Positions 11,799 to 19,693 of a stretch of DNA of 64,000 nt are shown piece after piece (the first letter of the stretch is position 1; the number at the start of each line of letters is the position of its first letter). Below the pieces are notes generated by a model. The model searched no databases. It was not told the origin of the DNA and worked only from the letters and a program-made list of their open reading frames with translations. This DNA comes from an uncultured Spartobacteria bacterium (GTDB lineage Bacteria > Verrucomicrobiota > Verrucomicrobiia > Chthoniobacterales > Chthoniobacteraceae). The stretch covers positions 61,300 to 125,299 of the forward strand of contig CAIZLD010000017.1 of the NCBI GenBank assembly GCA_903933715.1, in the 5' to 3' direction. Both the position numbers and the translations under genes were made by a program.

Positions 11799-12851
11799 AT
11801 GTCCATTCTCTCCGAAGACCTGATTCGCGCCACGCTCTCCCGGATTCGCTATCCGGGATTCAGTCGGGACATCGTCTCCTTTGGTCTCCTTAAAAGCATT
11901 CAGCTCAACGGGAACGACGTGAGCGTCTCGCTTCAGATCACCTCGCCCGAGGCCTCCATTCCCCCGGCCATTCAAGCGAACGTTGAAGCCGCCCTGCGCG
12001 CCCTGCCCGGCATCGGCAATGTCACCGTTAAGATCGATATCGTCACTCCCGCCGTTCCCCAGGCTCCCGCTCCCAAAGGGCCAACCCCGATAGCAGGGGT
12101 TAAACACGTCATTGTCGTCGGCAGCGGCAAAGGAGGCGTTGGCAAATCGACCGTCGCGGCCAACCTCGCCCTCGCGTTGAGCAAAACGGGCGCAAAAGTC
12201 GGCCTTTGCGACTGCGACATTTACGGCCCCAGCGTCGCCCTGATGTTCGGCAGCCGCGAACGGCCCATGGCCACCGAGGACGACCGGATTATCCCGATCG
12301 AAGCCGCCGGAATCAAACTGATGTCGATGGGGTTTGTGCTTGAGGACACCTCGCCCGCGGTCCTGCGCGGGCCCATGGTCACGCGGACCACCCAGCAATT
12401 TTTACGGCAAGTCGAATGGGAAAACCTCGACTACCTTATCCTCGACCTCCCCCCCGGCACCGGCGATATCCAACTCACCGTCGTCCAGACCGTCACCCTC
12501 TCCGGAGCGGTGGTCGTCACCACGCCACAGGAGGTTGCGTTGATCGATGTTCGCAAAGCGGTCGCCATGTTCCACAAAGTCAATGTCCCGATCCTCGGCA
12601 TCGTCGAAAACATGAGCTACTTTCTCTGCCCGGGCGACGGGGTGCGCTACAACATCTTCGGAACCGGTGGCGGAACTCGCGAAGCCGAACGCCTCGGCGT
12701 ACCGCTTTTGGGCGAGATCCCGATCGACATCGCCACCCGCGAAGCCGGAGACCGGGGCACGCCCATTGTCCATTTCGATCCGAAAAACCCGATCAGTCAG
12801 CAATTTATCGCCATTGCAGAACGCCTGCGCTCCACCCTTCCCCTCCTATGA
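11799..12851 (+). CDS. mrp: Mrp/NBP35-family P-loop ATPase (Fe-S carrier-like)
   Basis: N-terminal MIP18/DUF59-like domain, GSGKGGVGKSTVAANLALAL deviant Walker A, LPPGTGDIQLTV. Confidence 0.92.
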   Translation: MSILSEDLIRATLSRIRYPGFSRDIVSFGLLKSIQLNGNDVSVSLQITSPEASIPPAIQANVEAALRALPGIGNVTVKIDIVTPAVPQAPAPKGPTPIAGVKHVIVVGSGKGGVGKSTVAANLALALSKTGAKVGLCDCDIYGPSVALMFGSRERPMATEDDRIIPIEAAGIKLMSMGFVLEDTSPAVLRGPMVTRTTQQFLRQVEWENLDYLILDLPPGTGDIQLTVVQTVTLSGAVVVTTPQEVALIDVRKAVAMFHKVNVPILGIVENMSYFLCPGDGVRYNIFGTGGGTREAERLGVPLLGEIPIDIATREAGDRGTPIVHFDPKNPISQQFIAIAERLRSTLPLL

Positions 12852-12946
12852 GCCACTATCCCTCGTTCAACTTCAGCCGCCGATCTCATCATTTTTCCCG
12901 GTCTAGAATTGACGGATCGGGAAATCTTGTGAAAACTGGACCCACC

Positions 12947-13165
12947 ATGGATCATCCGACTGTAGAAAACTCGGATCTCGTCAAGAACTCGGTGCTGTAC
13001 CGTGAGTTCCTTGCCGAGCGTGAAGAAATTCTCATCCATAAATGGATCGAGAGCGAAAAAGCAGGCCACGACATCGGTTTCGAGCGCGCCTTGCTCGATT
13101 GGATTGTCAAACACCGTTCGGCCTGGCGCGAAAACCGCCGCCGGGATTTCCAGCAACCGCATTAA
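12947..13165 (+). CDS. Conserved-looking small hypothetical protein (72 aa)
   Basis: MDHPTVENSDLVKNSVLYREFLAEREEILIHKWIESEKAGHDIGFERALLDWIVKHRSAWRENRRRDFQQPH, in frame within ORF 12416..13165. Confidence 0.65.
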   Translation: MDHPTVENSDLVKNSVLYREFLAEREEILIHKWIESEKAGHDIGFERALLDWIVKHRSAWRENRRRDFQQPH

Positions 13166-13183
13166 CCATCTGCTCCTTTAAGT

Positions 13184-13201
13184 GCGATCCCGTGAGGTCG
13201 C
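13184..13201 (+). promoter_or_regulatory. PyrR-binding-site-like mRNA hairpin in the pyrR leader
   Basis: GCGATCCCGTGAGGTCGC: matches the core of ARUCCNGNGAGGYU with the terminal A-U replaced by G-C, just 5' of AAGGA and pyrR ATG 13215. Confidence 0.65.
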
Positions 13202-13214
13202 CAAGGAAAACCAA

Positions 13215-13784
13215 ATGCCAGAAAACCACCTGCCGACGCCACCGGTCCCCGGTGCCGTCACCGTCCTCGACGCCGCCGCCATTGATCGCATCCTGCGGCG
13301 CATCGCTCACGAAATTATTGAGCGCAACCCCGATCTCGGCCCCGTCGCCCTCGTCGGCATCCCTTCCCGGGGAGTCGAAATCGCCGAACGCCTGGCAGCC
13401 CATATCCGGCAAGTCCAGGGACACACCGTCGAAACCGGCGTCATCGACGTCTCCATGCATCGGGACGACCTGCGCCTGCGTCACCGTCTCCTGCCCGTCG
13501 CCGAGAGCCATCTTCCCGGCGACCTTGAGGACCGGACAATCATCCTCATCGACGACGTCCTTTACTCCGGGCGCACCTGCCGCGCCGCAATGGACGCCCT
13601 CTCCTCCTTTGGCCGCCCGGCCCGCATCCAATATGCGGCGTTGATTGACCGGGGCCATCGCGAATTGCCCATCCGGGCCGATTACGTCGGCAAAAATATC
13701 CCGACCGCCTCAGGCGAACGGATCTTCGTGCGCCTCGAAACCACTGACCACGAGCCAGATGCCGTCTGGATCAGCAAATCCTAA
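13215..13784 (+). CDS. pyrR: Bifunctional pyr operon regulator / uracil phosphoribosyltransferase
   Basis: LVGIPSRGVEIAERLA, IILIDDVLYSGRTCRAAMDAL (PRTase motif), GYN-like GRPARIQYAALIDRGHRELPIRADYVGKNIPT. Confidence 0.94.
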   Translation: MPENHLPTPPVPGAVTVLDAAAIDRILRRIAHEIIERNPDLGPVALVGIPSRGVEIAERLAAHIRQVQGHTVETGVIDVSMHRDDLRLRHRLLPVAESHLPGDLEDRTIILIDDVLYSGRTCRAAMDALSSFGRPARIQYAALIDRGHRELPIRADYVGKNIPTASGERIFVRLETTDHEPDAVWISKS

Positions 13785-13790
13785 GAGGTT

Positions 13791-13895
13791 ATCCGCAGAT
13801 TACGCAGATGGGCGCAGATTTTAAGAATCATAAAAGAACAGCTACGCCGGTTCCCGAACCCAAAAAATCTGCGTTAATCGGCGAAATCTGCGGAT
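13791..13895. repeat. Hairpin repeat tccgcagattacgcagatgggcgcagatt...aatctgcgttaatcggcgaaatctgcgga
   Basis: Inverted repeat between pyrR and pyrB; related copies near 16521, 20831, 24418, 57984 and 58880. Confidence 0.85.
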
Positions 13896-13934
13896 GATTC
13901 CCCTTTAATTCTCGAACAAACCCGTTCAAACCAC

Positions 13935-14864
13935 ATGATTGTCTGGAACCGCAAAGACCTCGTCGATCTCGACGATCTCTCCGCAGAGGAGATCGTACAC
14001 ATCCTCGACACCGCCGCCGCCTTCAAGCAAGTCGGCACCCGCGACATCAAGAAAGTCCCGTCGCTTCGGGGCAAAACGCTGGTGAACTTCTTCGTTGAAC
14101 CGAGCACCCGCACCCGGATCTCGTTTGAACTAGCCGCCTTCCGGCTCAGCGCCGACGTGGTCAACATCTCGGCCAGCACCTCCAGCCTTACCAAAGGGGA
14201 GACGCTCAAGGATACCGCGCTCAACCTGCAAGCGCTCCACGCCGACATCATCGTCCTGCGCCATTCGTCCGCCGGAGCCGCAAAATTCCTGGCCGACCGC
14301 CTCTCCGCGAGCGTGATCAACGCCGGAGACGGCGCGCACGCCCACCCGACCCAGGCGCTCCTGGACACCTTTACCATCCGCGAAAAGCTGGGCCGTGTTG
14401 AAGGGCTCCATGTTGCCATTTTGGGCGACATTCTTTTCTCCCGGGTGGCCCGGTCGAATATCCACGCCCTGTTGAAACTCGGCGCACGCGTCACCTTGGT
14501 CGGCCCGGCCACGCTGGTCCCGCGCGAATTTGAAAAGATGGGCGTCACCGTCACCCATCGGCTTGACGATGTTTTGGAAGACGTCGATGTCCTCAATCTG
14601 CTGCGCATCCAGCACGAGCGGCAGCGCAAAGAATATTTCCCGAGCCTGGGCGAATACACCGCCCTCTTTGGCCTGACCAAAGAACGGGCGGCGCGGCTCA
14701 AGCCCGAAGCGCTCATCATGCATCCCGGCCCGATCAACCGGGGCGTCGAGATCGACAGCGACATCGCCGACAGCGGGCGAAGCGTCATCCTGGACCAAGT
14801 CACCAACGGCCTGGCAGTCCGCATGGCCGTCCTCTACCTCTGCGCCGGTGTGAGAGGGAAATAG
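13935..14864 (+). CDS. pyrB: Aspartate carbamoyltransferase catalytic subunit
   Basis: [55 protein letters not shown]. Confidence 0.96.
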   Translation: MIVWNRKDLVDLDDLSAEEIVHILDTAAAFKQVGTRDIKKVPSLRGKTLVNFFVEPSTRTRISFELAAFRLSADVVNISASTSSLTKGETLKDTALNLQALHADIIVLRHSSAGAAKFLADRLSASVINAGDGAHAHPTQALLDTFTIREKLGRVEGLHVAILGDILFSRVARSNIHALLKLGARVTLVGPATLVPREFEKMGVTVTHRLDDVLEDVDVLNLLRIQHERQRKEYFPSLGEYTALFGLTKERAARLKPEALIMHPGPINRGVEIDSDIADSGRSVILDQVTNGLAVRMAVLYLCAGVRGK

Positions 14865-14878
14865 GATCGCTTTTTATG

Positions 14879-14961
14879 TCTCACGCAAAGACGCAAAGAC
14901 GCAAAGGGTCAGGCAACCGAGCCACCGCTCTCTTCTTTGCGCCTTTGCGACTTTGCGTGAA
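14879..14961. repeat. Dispersed hairpin repeat cgcaaagacgcaaagacgcaaag...ctttgcgcctttgcgactttgcgtga (copy 2)
   Basis: Same family as 11641..11717. Confidence 0.9.
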
Positions 14962-15020
14962 ATATTTCCTCCCGCGCACATTGGCTGCAACGTCCGCCTC
15001 AGCGCCAAAGGCGCGGCCCC

Positions 15021-15179
15021 ATACCAGCCTGGGCCAACGGCCCAGGTATCGGCGGCAAGAAAATATCAGGGCTGAAAGCCCGGCTCATAGGATTTCTTCT
15101 CCTCGAAAAAATAGTCCGGGCCTTCAGCCCTACACCACACTATTTGCCATAGTCCTGGGCCGTTGGCCCAGGCTGGTAT
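15021..15179. repeat. Inverted repeat with perfect 26-bp arms ATACCAGCCTGGGCCAACGGCCCAGG
   Basis: Arms 15021..15046 and 15154..15179 are exact reverse complements; inner cagggctgaaagccc/gggccttcagccct. Confidence 0.9.
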
Positions 15180-15231
15180 GGCTGCGGGCCGTTGGCCCTC
15201 AAAACCTGCAAAGCCCTTCCTTATTCCTGCC

Positions 15232-16515
15232 ATGACCACCACCCTTCTCCGCAACGGCCGCGTCATCGACCCGGCCAACCAACGTGACGAAACCGCCGAC
15301 CTCCTCATCATCGATGGCCGCATCGCGGATCATTCCGCAATCCCCAATCCCCAATCTCCAATCGAAGAGATCGACTGCACCGGCCTTGTCGTCGCGCCCG
15401 GTTTGATCGACCTCCATGTTCATCTGCGCGAGCCGGGGCAATCCGCCAAGGAAACCATCGCCAGCGGCACGAAAGCGGCGGCGGCGGGCGGCTTTACCAG
15501 CGTCGTCTGCATGCCCAATACGTCGCCTGGAATCGACAACGCCAGCGTGGTGGCTTGGGTCAAAGACAAGGCGCAGAAAGAAGCTTGCGTCAACGTGTTC
15601 CCCTCCGGGGCCATCACCAAAGGAGGCGCGGGGGAAGAACTCGCCCCCATCGGCTCCATGTTCAAAGCCGGGATCGTCGCCCTAACCGACGATGGCCGCT
15701 GCGTCCAAAACCACGAACTGATGCGGCGCGCCCTGGAATACGCCGGAATGTTCGGCCTGCCGGTGATGGACCACTGCCAGGATTACAACCTTGTCGGCAA
15801 AGGGGTGATCCACGAAGGGGCGGTCAGCACGGCGCTCGGACTTCCCGGCTGGCCCGCCATCGCCGAGGAAATCATCGTCCAGCGCAACGTCCAGCTTGCC
15901 GAACTGACCGGCACCCCGATCCATTGCCAGCACATCTCGTGCGCCGGAAGTGTGCGCATCCTGCGCCGGGCCCGAGCCCGCGGCATCCCGGTCACCGGGG
16001 AAATCTGCCCCCATCACATTGCGCTCACCGACGAAGCGGTCCGCAGCTATGACACCAATTATAAAATGAACCCGCCGCTTCGGACCCAGTCCGACGTGGA
16101 CGCAATCCTGGAAGGAATCGCCGACGGCACACTCACCATTCTGGCCAGCGACCACGCCCCGCATTGCGCTTTCGAAAAAGAGGTCGAGTTCGACCAAGCT
16201 CCGTTCGGCATCCTCGGGCTCGAAACCGAGCTGGCCCTCTTTCTGGACATCCTCATCCATCAAAAGAAAGCGATCGACCTGCCGCGGCTGATCGAAATGT
16301 ACACGCTCAACCCGGCCACACTGTTGAAACTGGACCGCGGCACCCTCTCGGCGGGAGCCATCGCCGACGTCACCTTGATTGACCCCGGCCTGGAATGGAC
16401 TTTTGACAAAAACGCCTCCTTCTCCCGCTCCCGCAACACCCCGTTCCACGGTCGCGAACTCAAAGGCAGGGCCGTGCGGACCATCGTCGCCGGAAAAACG
16501 GTTTGGTCGGTATAG
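15232..16515 (+). CDS. pyrC: Dihydroorotase
   Basis: LVVAPGLIDLHVHLREPGQSAKETIASGTKAAAAGGFTSVVCMPNT, ILASDHAPH, RGTLSAGAIADVTLIDP. Start MTTTLLRNGRVIDPANQ at 15232. Confidence 0.94.
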   Translation: MTTTLLRNGRVIDPANQRDETADLLIIDGRIADHSAIPNPQSPIEEIDCTGLVVAPGLIDLHVHLREPGQSAKETIASGTKAAAAGGFTSVVCMPNTSPGIDNASVVAWVKDKAQKEACVNVFPSGAITKGGAGEELAPIGSMFKAGIVALTDDGRCVQNHELMRRALEYAGMFGLPVMDHCQDYNLVGKGVIHEGAVSTALGLPGWPAIAEEIIVQRNVQLAELTGTPIHCQHISCAGSVRILRRARARGIPVTGEICPHHIALTDEAVRSYDTNYKMNPPLRTQSDVDAILEGIADGTLTILASDHAPHCAFEKEVEFDQAPFGILGLETELALFLDILIHQKKAIDLPRLIEMYTLNPATLLKLDRGTLSAGAIADVTLIDPGLEWTFDKNASFSRSRNTPFHGRELKGRAVRTIVAGKTVWSV

Positions 16516-16601
16516 AACCCAAAAATCTGCGTTAATCTGCGAAATCTGCGGAAAAACTCTTCATTATTCCACCCGCTTCGGCACAATAGTCCCCATATCT
16601 T

Positions 16602-17246
16602 ATGAGCAAGCTCGACATCATTGACCGCATTATTAACCCCGGCATCGTCGCCATCATCCGGGCCAATTCTTCCGAACAACTCATGGGCGCCGCCGAAGCG
16701 CTTTACGAAGGCGGAGTGACCGGCATGGAAGTCACCATGACCACCCCCAACGCCCTCCAGGTCATCAACGACGTCGCCAAACGCTTCGGCAAAAAAGTCC
16801 TCATTGGCGTCGGCACCGTGCTCGACACCGAAACCTGCCGCGCCGCGATTCTCGCCGGGTCCGAATTTGTCGTCACCCCGGTCACCCGCCCCGACGTGAT
16901 CAAACTTTGCAACCGCTACGGAATCCCGATCGCCGCCGGAGCCTACACCCCCACCGAAGCCCTCACCGCCCATGAAGCCGGGGCCGACTTCGTCAAAATC
17001 TTCCCCGCCGACCAGCTTGGGCCGCAATACATCAAGAACATCCTCGCCCCCCTGCCCCAGTTGCAGATCATCCCGACCGGCGGCGTCACCGTCGCGACCG
17101 TCGATGCGTTCATCAAGGCCGGATGCGTGGCTCTCGGAGCCGGTTCGAGCCTCGTGAGCAAAGAGATACTGGCCACTCAGGATTGGAAAAAGCTGACCGA
17201 GACCGCCGCCGCGTTCGTCGAGGCGATCCAAAAAGCTCGCGCTTAA
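16602..17246 (+). CDS. eda: 2-keto-3-deoxy-6-phosphogluconate aldolase
   Basis: GIVAIIRANSSEQLMGAAEALYEGGVTGMEVTMTTPNAL, IGVGTVLDTETCRAAILAGSEFVVTPV, FVKIFPADQLGPQYIKNILAPLPQLQIIPTGGV. Confidence 0.92.
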   Translation: MSKLDIIDRIINPGIVAIIRANSSEQLMGAAEALYEGGVTGMEVTMTTPNALQVINDVAKRFGKKVLIGVGTVLDTETCRAAILAGSEFVVTPVTRPDVIKLCNRYGIPIAAGAYTPTEALTAHEAGADFVKIFPADQLGPQYIKNILAPLPQLQIIPTGGVTVATVDAFIKAGCVALGAGSSLVSKEILATQDWKKLTETAAAFVEAIQKARA

Positions 17247-17318
17247 CCAAAGCCGACATCATCCGCTCGGCCGCCAAAATTTGACTTTTTTGGTGGGCGG
17301 GCGGAATAGATTGCTTTT

Positions 17319-17888
17319 ATGAAAACCTGTTGGGAAACCGCCGCCGCATTCCTTCTCTTCGCCGGGTTTTGTGTTGCCAGTGAACCGGCAACCCAGGTTT
17401 CGCCTGTGGAAAACCCGACTCCCAGCATCTGTCCGGTCCCGCCGCCGGTGGTCCCGAGTGAAAAATTGATCGCGTTCCTGCCGGAACCTCCCAACGGCTG
17501 GACTGCCGAAAAACCGAGCGGCTCGATCAACGACATCGAGGTTTTCAAGCTCAGCACCGCCAGCCGGACCTACCTTAAAGGGGAGGAGGACAACTCCCCC
17601 GTCACCACGATCACCCTGATCGACGCCGGGGGGCATCAAGGCTATTTCGACATCACCACCAAAAGCTGGCAGACCAATAGCCAGACCCCGGAGGGCTACG
17701 ATAAAAAGGTCGAGATCAACGGCTTGAGCGGATTTGAGCATTACGACAAGGCCAGTAATACCAGTTCCCTTTCGGTGGTGATCGCAAAACGGTATTTCGT
17801 CCAAATCGAAGTGACCAACCAGGAGCCCGCCCAATTGCGGGAATGGTTGAATAAAATCGATCTCAAAAAACTCGCGGAGCTGAAGTAG
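17319..17888 (+). CDS. Secreted hypothetical protein
   Basis: Signal peptide-like MKTCWETAAAFLLFAGFCVASEPA; no family recognised. Confidence 0.6.
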   Translation: MKTCWETAAAFLLFAGFCVASEPATQVSPVENPTPSICPVPPPVVPSEKLIAFLPEPPNGWTAEKPSGSINDIEVFKLSTASRTYLKGEEDNSPVTTITLIDAGGHQGYFDITTKSWQTNSQTPEGYDKKVEINGLSGFEHYDKASNTSSLSVVIAKRYFVQIEVTNQEPAQLREWLNKIDLKKLAELK

Positions 17889-17939
17889 CCGGGACTTTCC
17901 GCCCAAGTGCGTATTTTTCTGGACAAACGGGTCCATTTC

Positions 17940-18058
17940 CTGTTTGTTCCACCCCTCCCAAGCGCAAAAAGAACGTCGCCGTTGGTCCCTGGGCCTTTAC
18001 CATTAGGTGAAAGGCCGACCGCGCCAGGGGTAACCCGGCGATCCTGAAAGACAAACAG
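17940..18058 (+). ncRNA. Candidate structured leader RNA upstream of rpoA
   Basis: Nested helices: CTGTTTGT(17940-17947)/ACAAACAG(18051-18058); CGCCG(17977-17981)/CGGCG(18036-18040); GGT(17984-17986)/ACC(18033-18035); CCCTGG(17987-17992)/CCAGGG(18024-18029); GCCTTTACC(17993-18001)/GGTGAAAGGC(18006-18015). Confidence 0.45.
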
Positions 18059-18129
18059 ACAAGCCATTTTAACCTGAAAACCGGAGCGAAACGCTCCTTC
18101 AATGACTTACACCTGTTTTTATTGATACC

Positions 18130-19143
18130 ATGCCCATTCGTTTAGGCCGTTTCGAAATGCCGAAAACCCTCGTCAAAGACGAGACCACAGCCACAGAGAC
18201 CTACGCCAAGTTCATTGCCGAGCCGTTCGAGGCCGGATATGGACACACCATCGGCAACTCTCTGCGCCGCGTCCTCCTTTCTTCTCTGGAAGGGGCCGCC
18301 ATCACCAACGTGCGCATCCAAGGCGCGCAGCACGAATTTTCCACCCTGCCGGGCGTCCTCGAAGACTGCACCGACATCGTCCTCAACCTCAAAAAGGTGA
18401 AGTTCAAGAGCGCCGATCACGAAACCCGCCGTCTGAGCATCTCCGTCAACAAGGAAGGTGCCGTCACCGCCGGGGATATTCAGGAAGTCGCGGGCCTCGA
18501 AGTGCTCAATAAAGACCTCGTTATCTGCACGCTCGACAAAAAGCAGAAATTTGAAGCCGAACTCGAAGTCAAAGTCGGCCGCGGATTTGCCACCGGCGAC
18601 GAGAACAAATACCTCGACATGCCGATCGGCGTGATCCCGATTGACTCGATCTTCTCGCCCGTGACCCGCGTCAAATACGCCGTGGAAGCCACCCGCGTCG
18701 GTCAGCGCACCGATTACGACAAGCTCCTCCTGGAAGTCTGGACCGACGGCCGCATCAAGCCCGAAGACGCCCTTCTCCACGCTTCCGCAATCCTGCGCCA
18801 CCACCTCGATCCGTTCGTCAACTACGACGAGAACGCCGTGGAATTTGACGAGACGCCGAAGGAAGTCAGCCAGGAAAACGCCGCCCTCAAGAAGCTCCTC
18901 AACATGAGCGTCAACGAGATCGAGCTTTCCGTGCGGGCCGCCAACTGCCTCAACAACGCCAATATCACCACCGTGGGCCAGCTCGCGCAAAAGACCGAAG
19001 CGGAAATGCTCAAATACCGCAACTTCGGCAAGAAATCGCTGAACGAGATCAAAGAAAAGCTCACTCAACTCAACTTGAGCCTCGGGATGAAATTCGACAC
19101 GAACCTGATCGAATCCCCCGTCGCCGAAAACTACGCCCGCTAA
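18130..19143 (+). CDS. rpoA: DNA-directed RNA polymerase subunit alpha
   Basis: YGHTIGNSLRRVLLSSLEGAAIT N-domain and alpha-CTD LSVRAANCLNNANITTVGQLAQKTEAEMLKYRNFGKKSLNEIKEKL. Confidence 0.97.
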   Translation: MPIRLGRFEMPKTLVKDETTATETYAKFIAEPFEAGYGHTIGNSLRRVLLSSLEGAAITNVRIQGAQHEFSTLPGVLEDCTDIVLNLKKVKFKSADHETRRLSISVNKEGAVTAGDIQEVAGLEVLNKDLVICTLDKKQKFEAELEVKVGRGFATGDENKYLDMPIGVIPIDSIFSPVTRVKYAVEATRVGQRTDYDKLLLEVWTDGRIKPEDALLHASAILRHHLDPFVNYDENAVEFDETPKEVSQENAALKKLLNMSVNEIELSVRAANCLNNANITTVGQLAQKTEAEMLKYRNFGKKSLNEIKEKLTQLNLSLGMKFDTNLIESPVAENYAR

Positions 19144-19159
19144 TTAGGGACTTAAAGAC

Positions 19160-19576
19160 ATGCGCCACCAGAAAAACACCGTCAAACTCGGGCGGAGCGC
19201 TTCGCACCGCGATGCACTCCTGGCCAACCAGGTTTGCAGCCTGATCGAACACACCCGGATCACCACCACCCTTGCCAAGGCCAAAGCTGTTCGTCCGCTC
19301 GCGGAAAAACTGCTCACCCTCGCCAAGAAAAACACCTTGCACGCCCGCCGCATCGCGCTGGCCTATTTGCACCACAACGAAGACGCCGTCCGCAAACTCT
19401 TCACGGAAGTTGCGCCGCGTTCGGCCGCCCGCAACGGCGGTTACACCCGGATCATCAAGACCGGCCCGCGCCAGAGCGATGCCACCCCGATGGCCTTCAT
19501 CGAATGGGTTGATCAAGCCGCGGTCGAGACTGCCCAAGCGGCTCCTGCCGCCGAGGCCAAAGAAGCCAAAGCGTAA
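19160..19576 (+). CDS. rplQ: 50S ribosomal protein L17
   Basis: MRHQKNTVKLGRSASHRDALLANQVCSLIEHTRITTTLAKAKAVRPLAEKLLTLAK. Confidence 0.97.
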   Translation: MRHQKNTVKLGRSASHRDALLANQVCSLIEHTRITTTLAKAKAVRPLAEKLLTLAKKNTLHARRIALAYLHHNEDAVRKLFTEVAPRSAARNGGYTRIIKTGPRQSDATPMAFIEWVDQAAVETAQAAPAAEAKEAKA

Positions 19577-19596
19577 ACCGCTTTAGCCAAACGTTT

Positions 19597-19637
19597 CCCA
19601 AAGAGGGGATGTCCGTTCGCGGGCGTCCCCTCTTTTT
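19597..19637 (+). terminator. Intrinsic terminator downstream of rplQ
   Basis: AAAGAGGGGATGTCCGTTCGCGGGCGTCCCCTCTTTTTC hairpin plus T-run. Confidence 0.85.
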
Positions 19638-19693
19638 CTTGCATTGCGCTCCCCTCTTGCGCTTTACCCCCGATCCCTTTACGGTCCAGTTGC

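Noticed and set aside
17940-18058. Calling the rpoA leader a cobalamin or c-di-GMP riboswitch
   Set aside because: Some short words (GGTGAAAGGCC, GGGGTAACC) are reminiscent, but the arrangement does not match either consensus well enough by eye; left unclassified.
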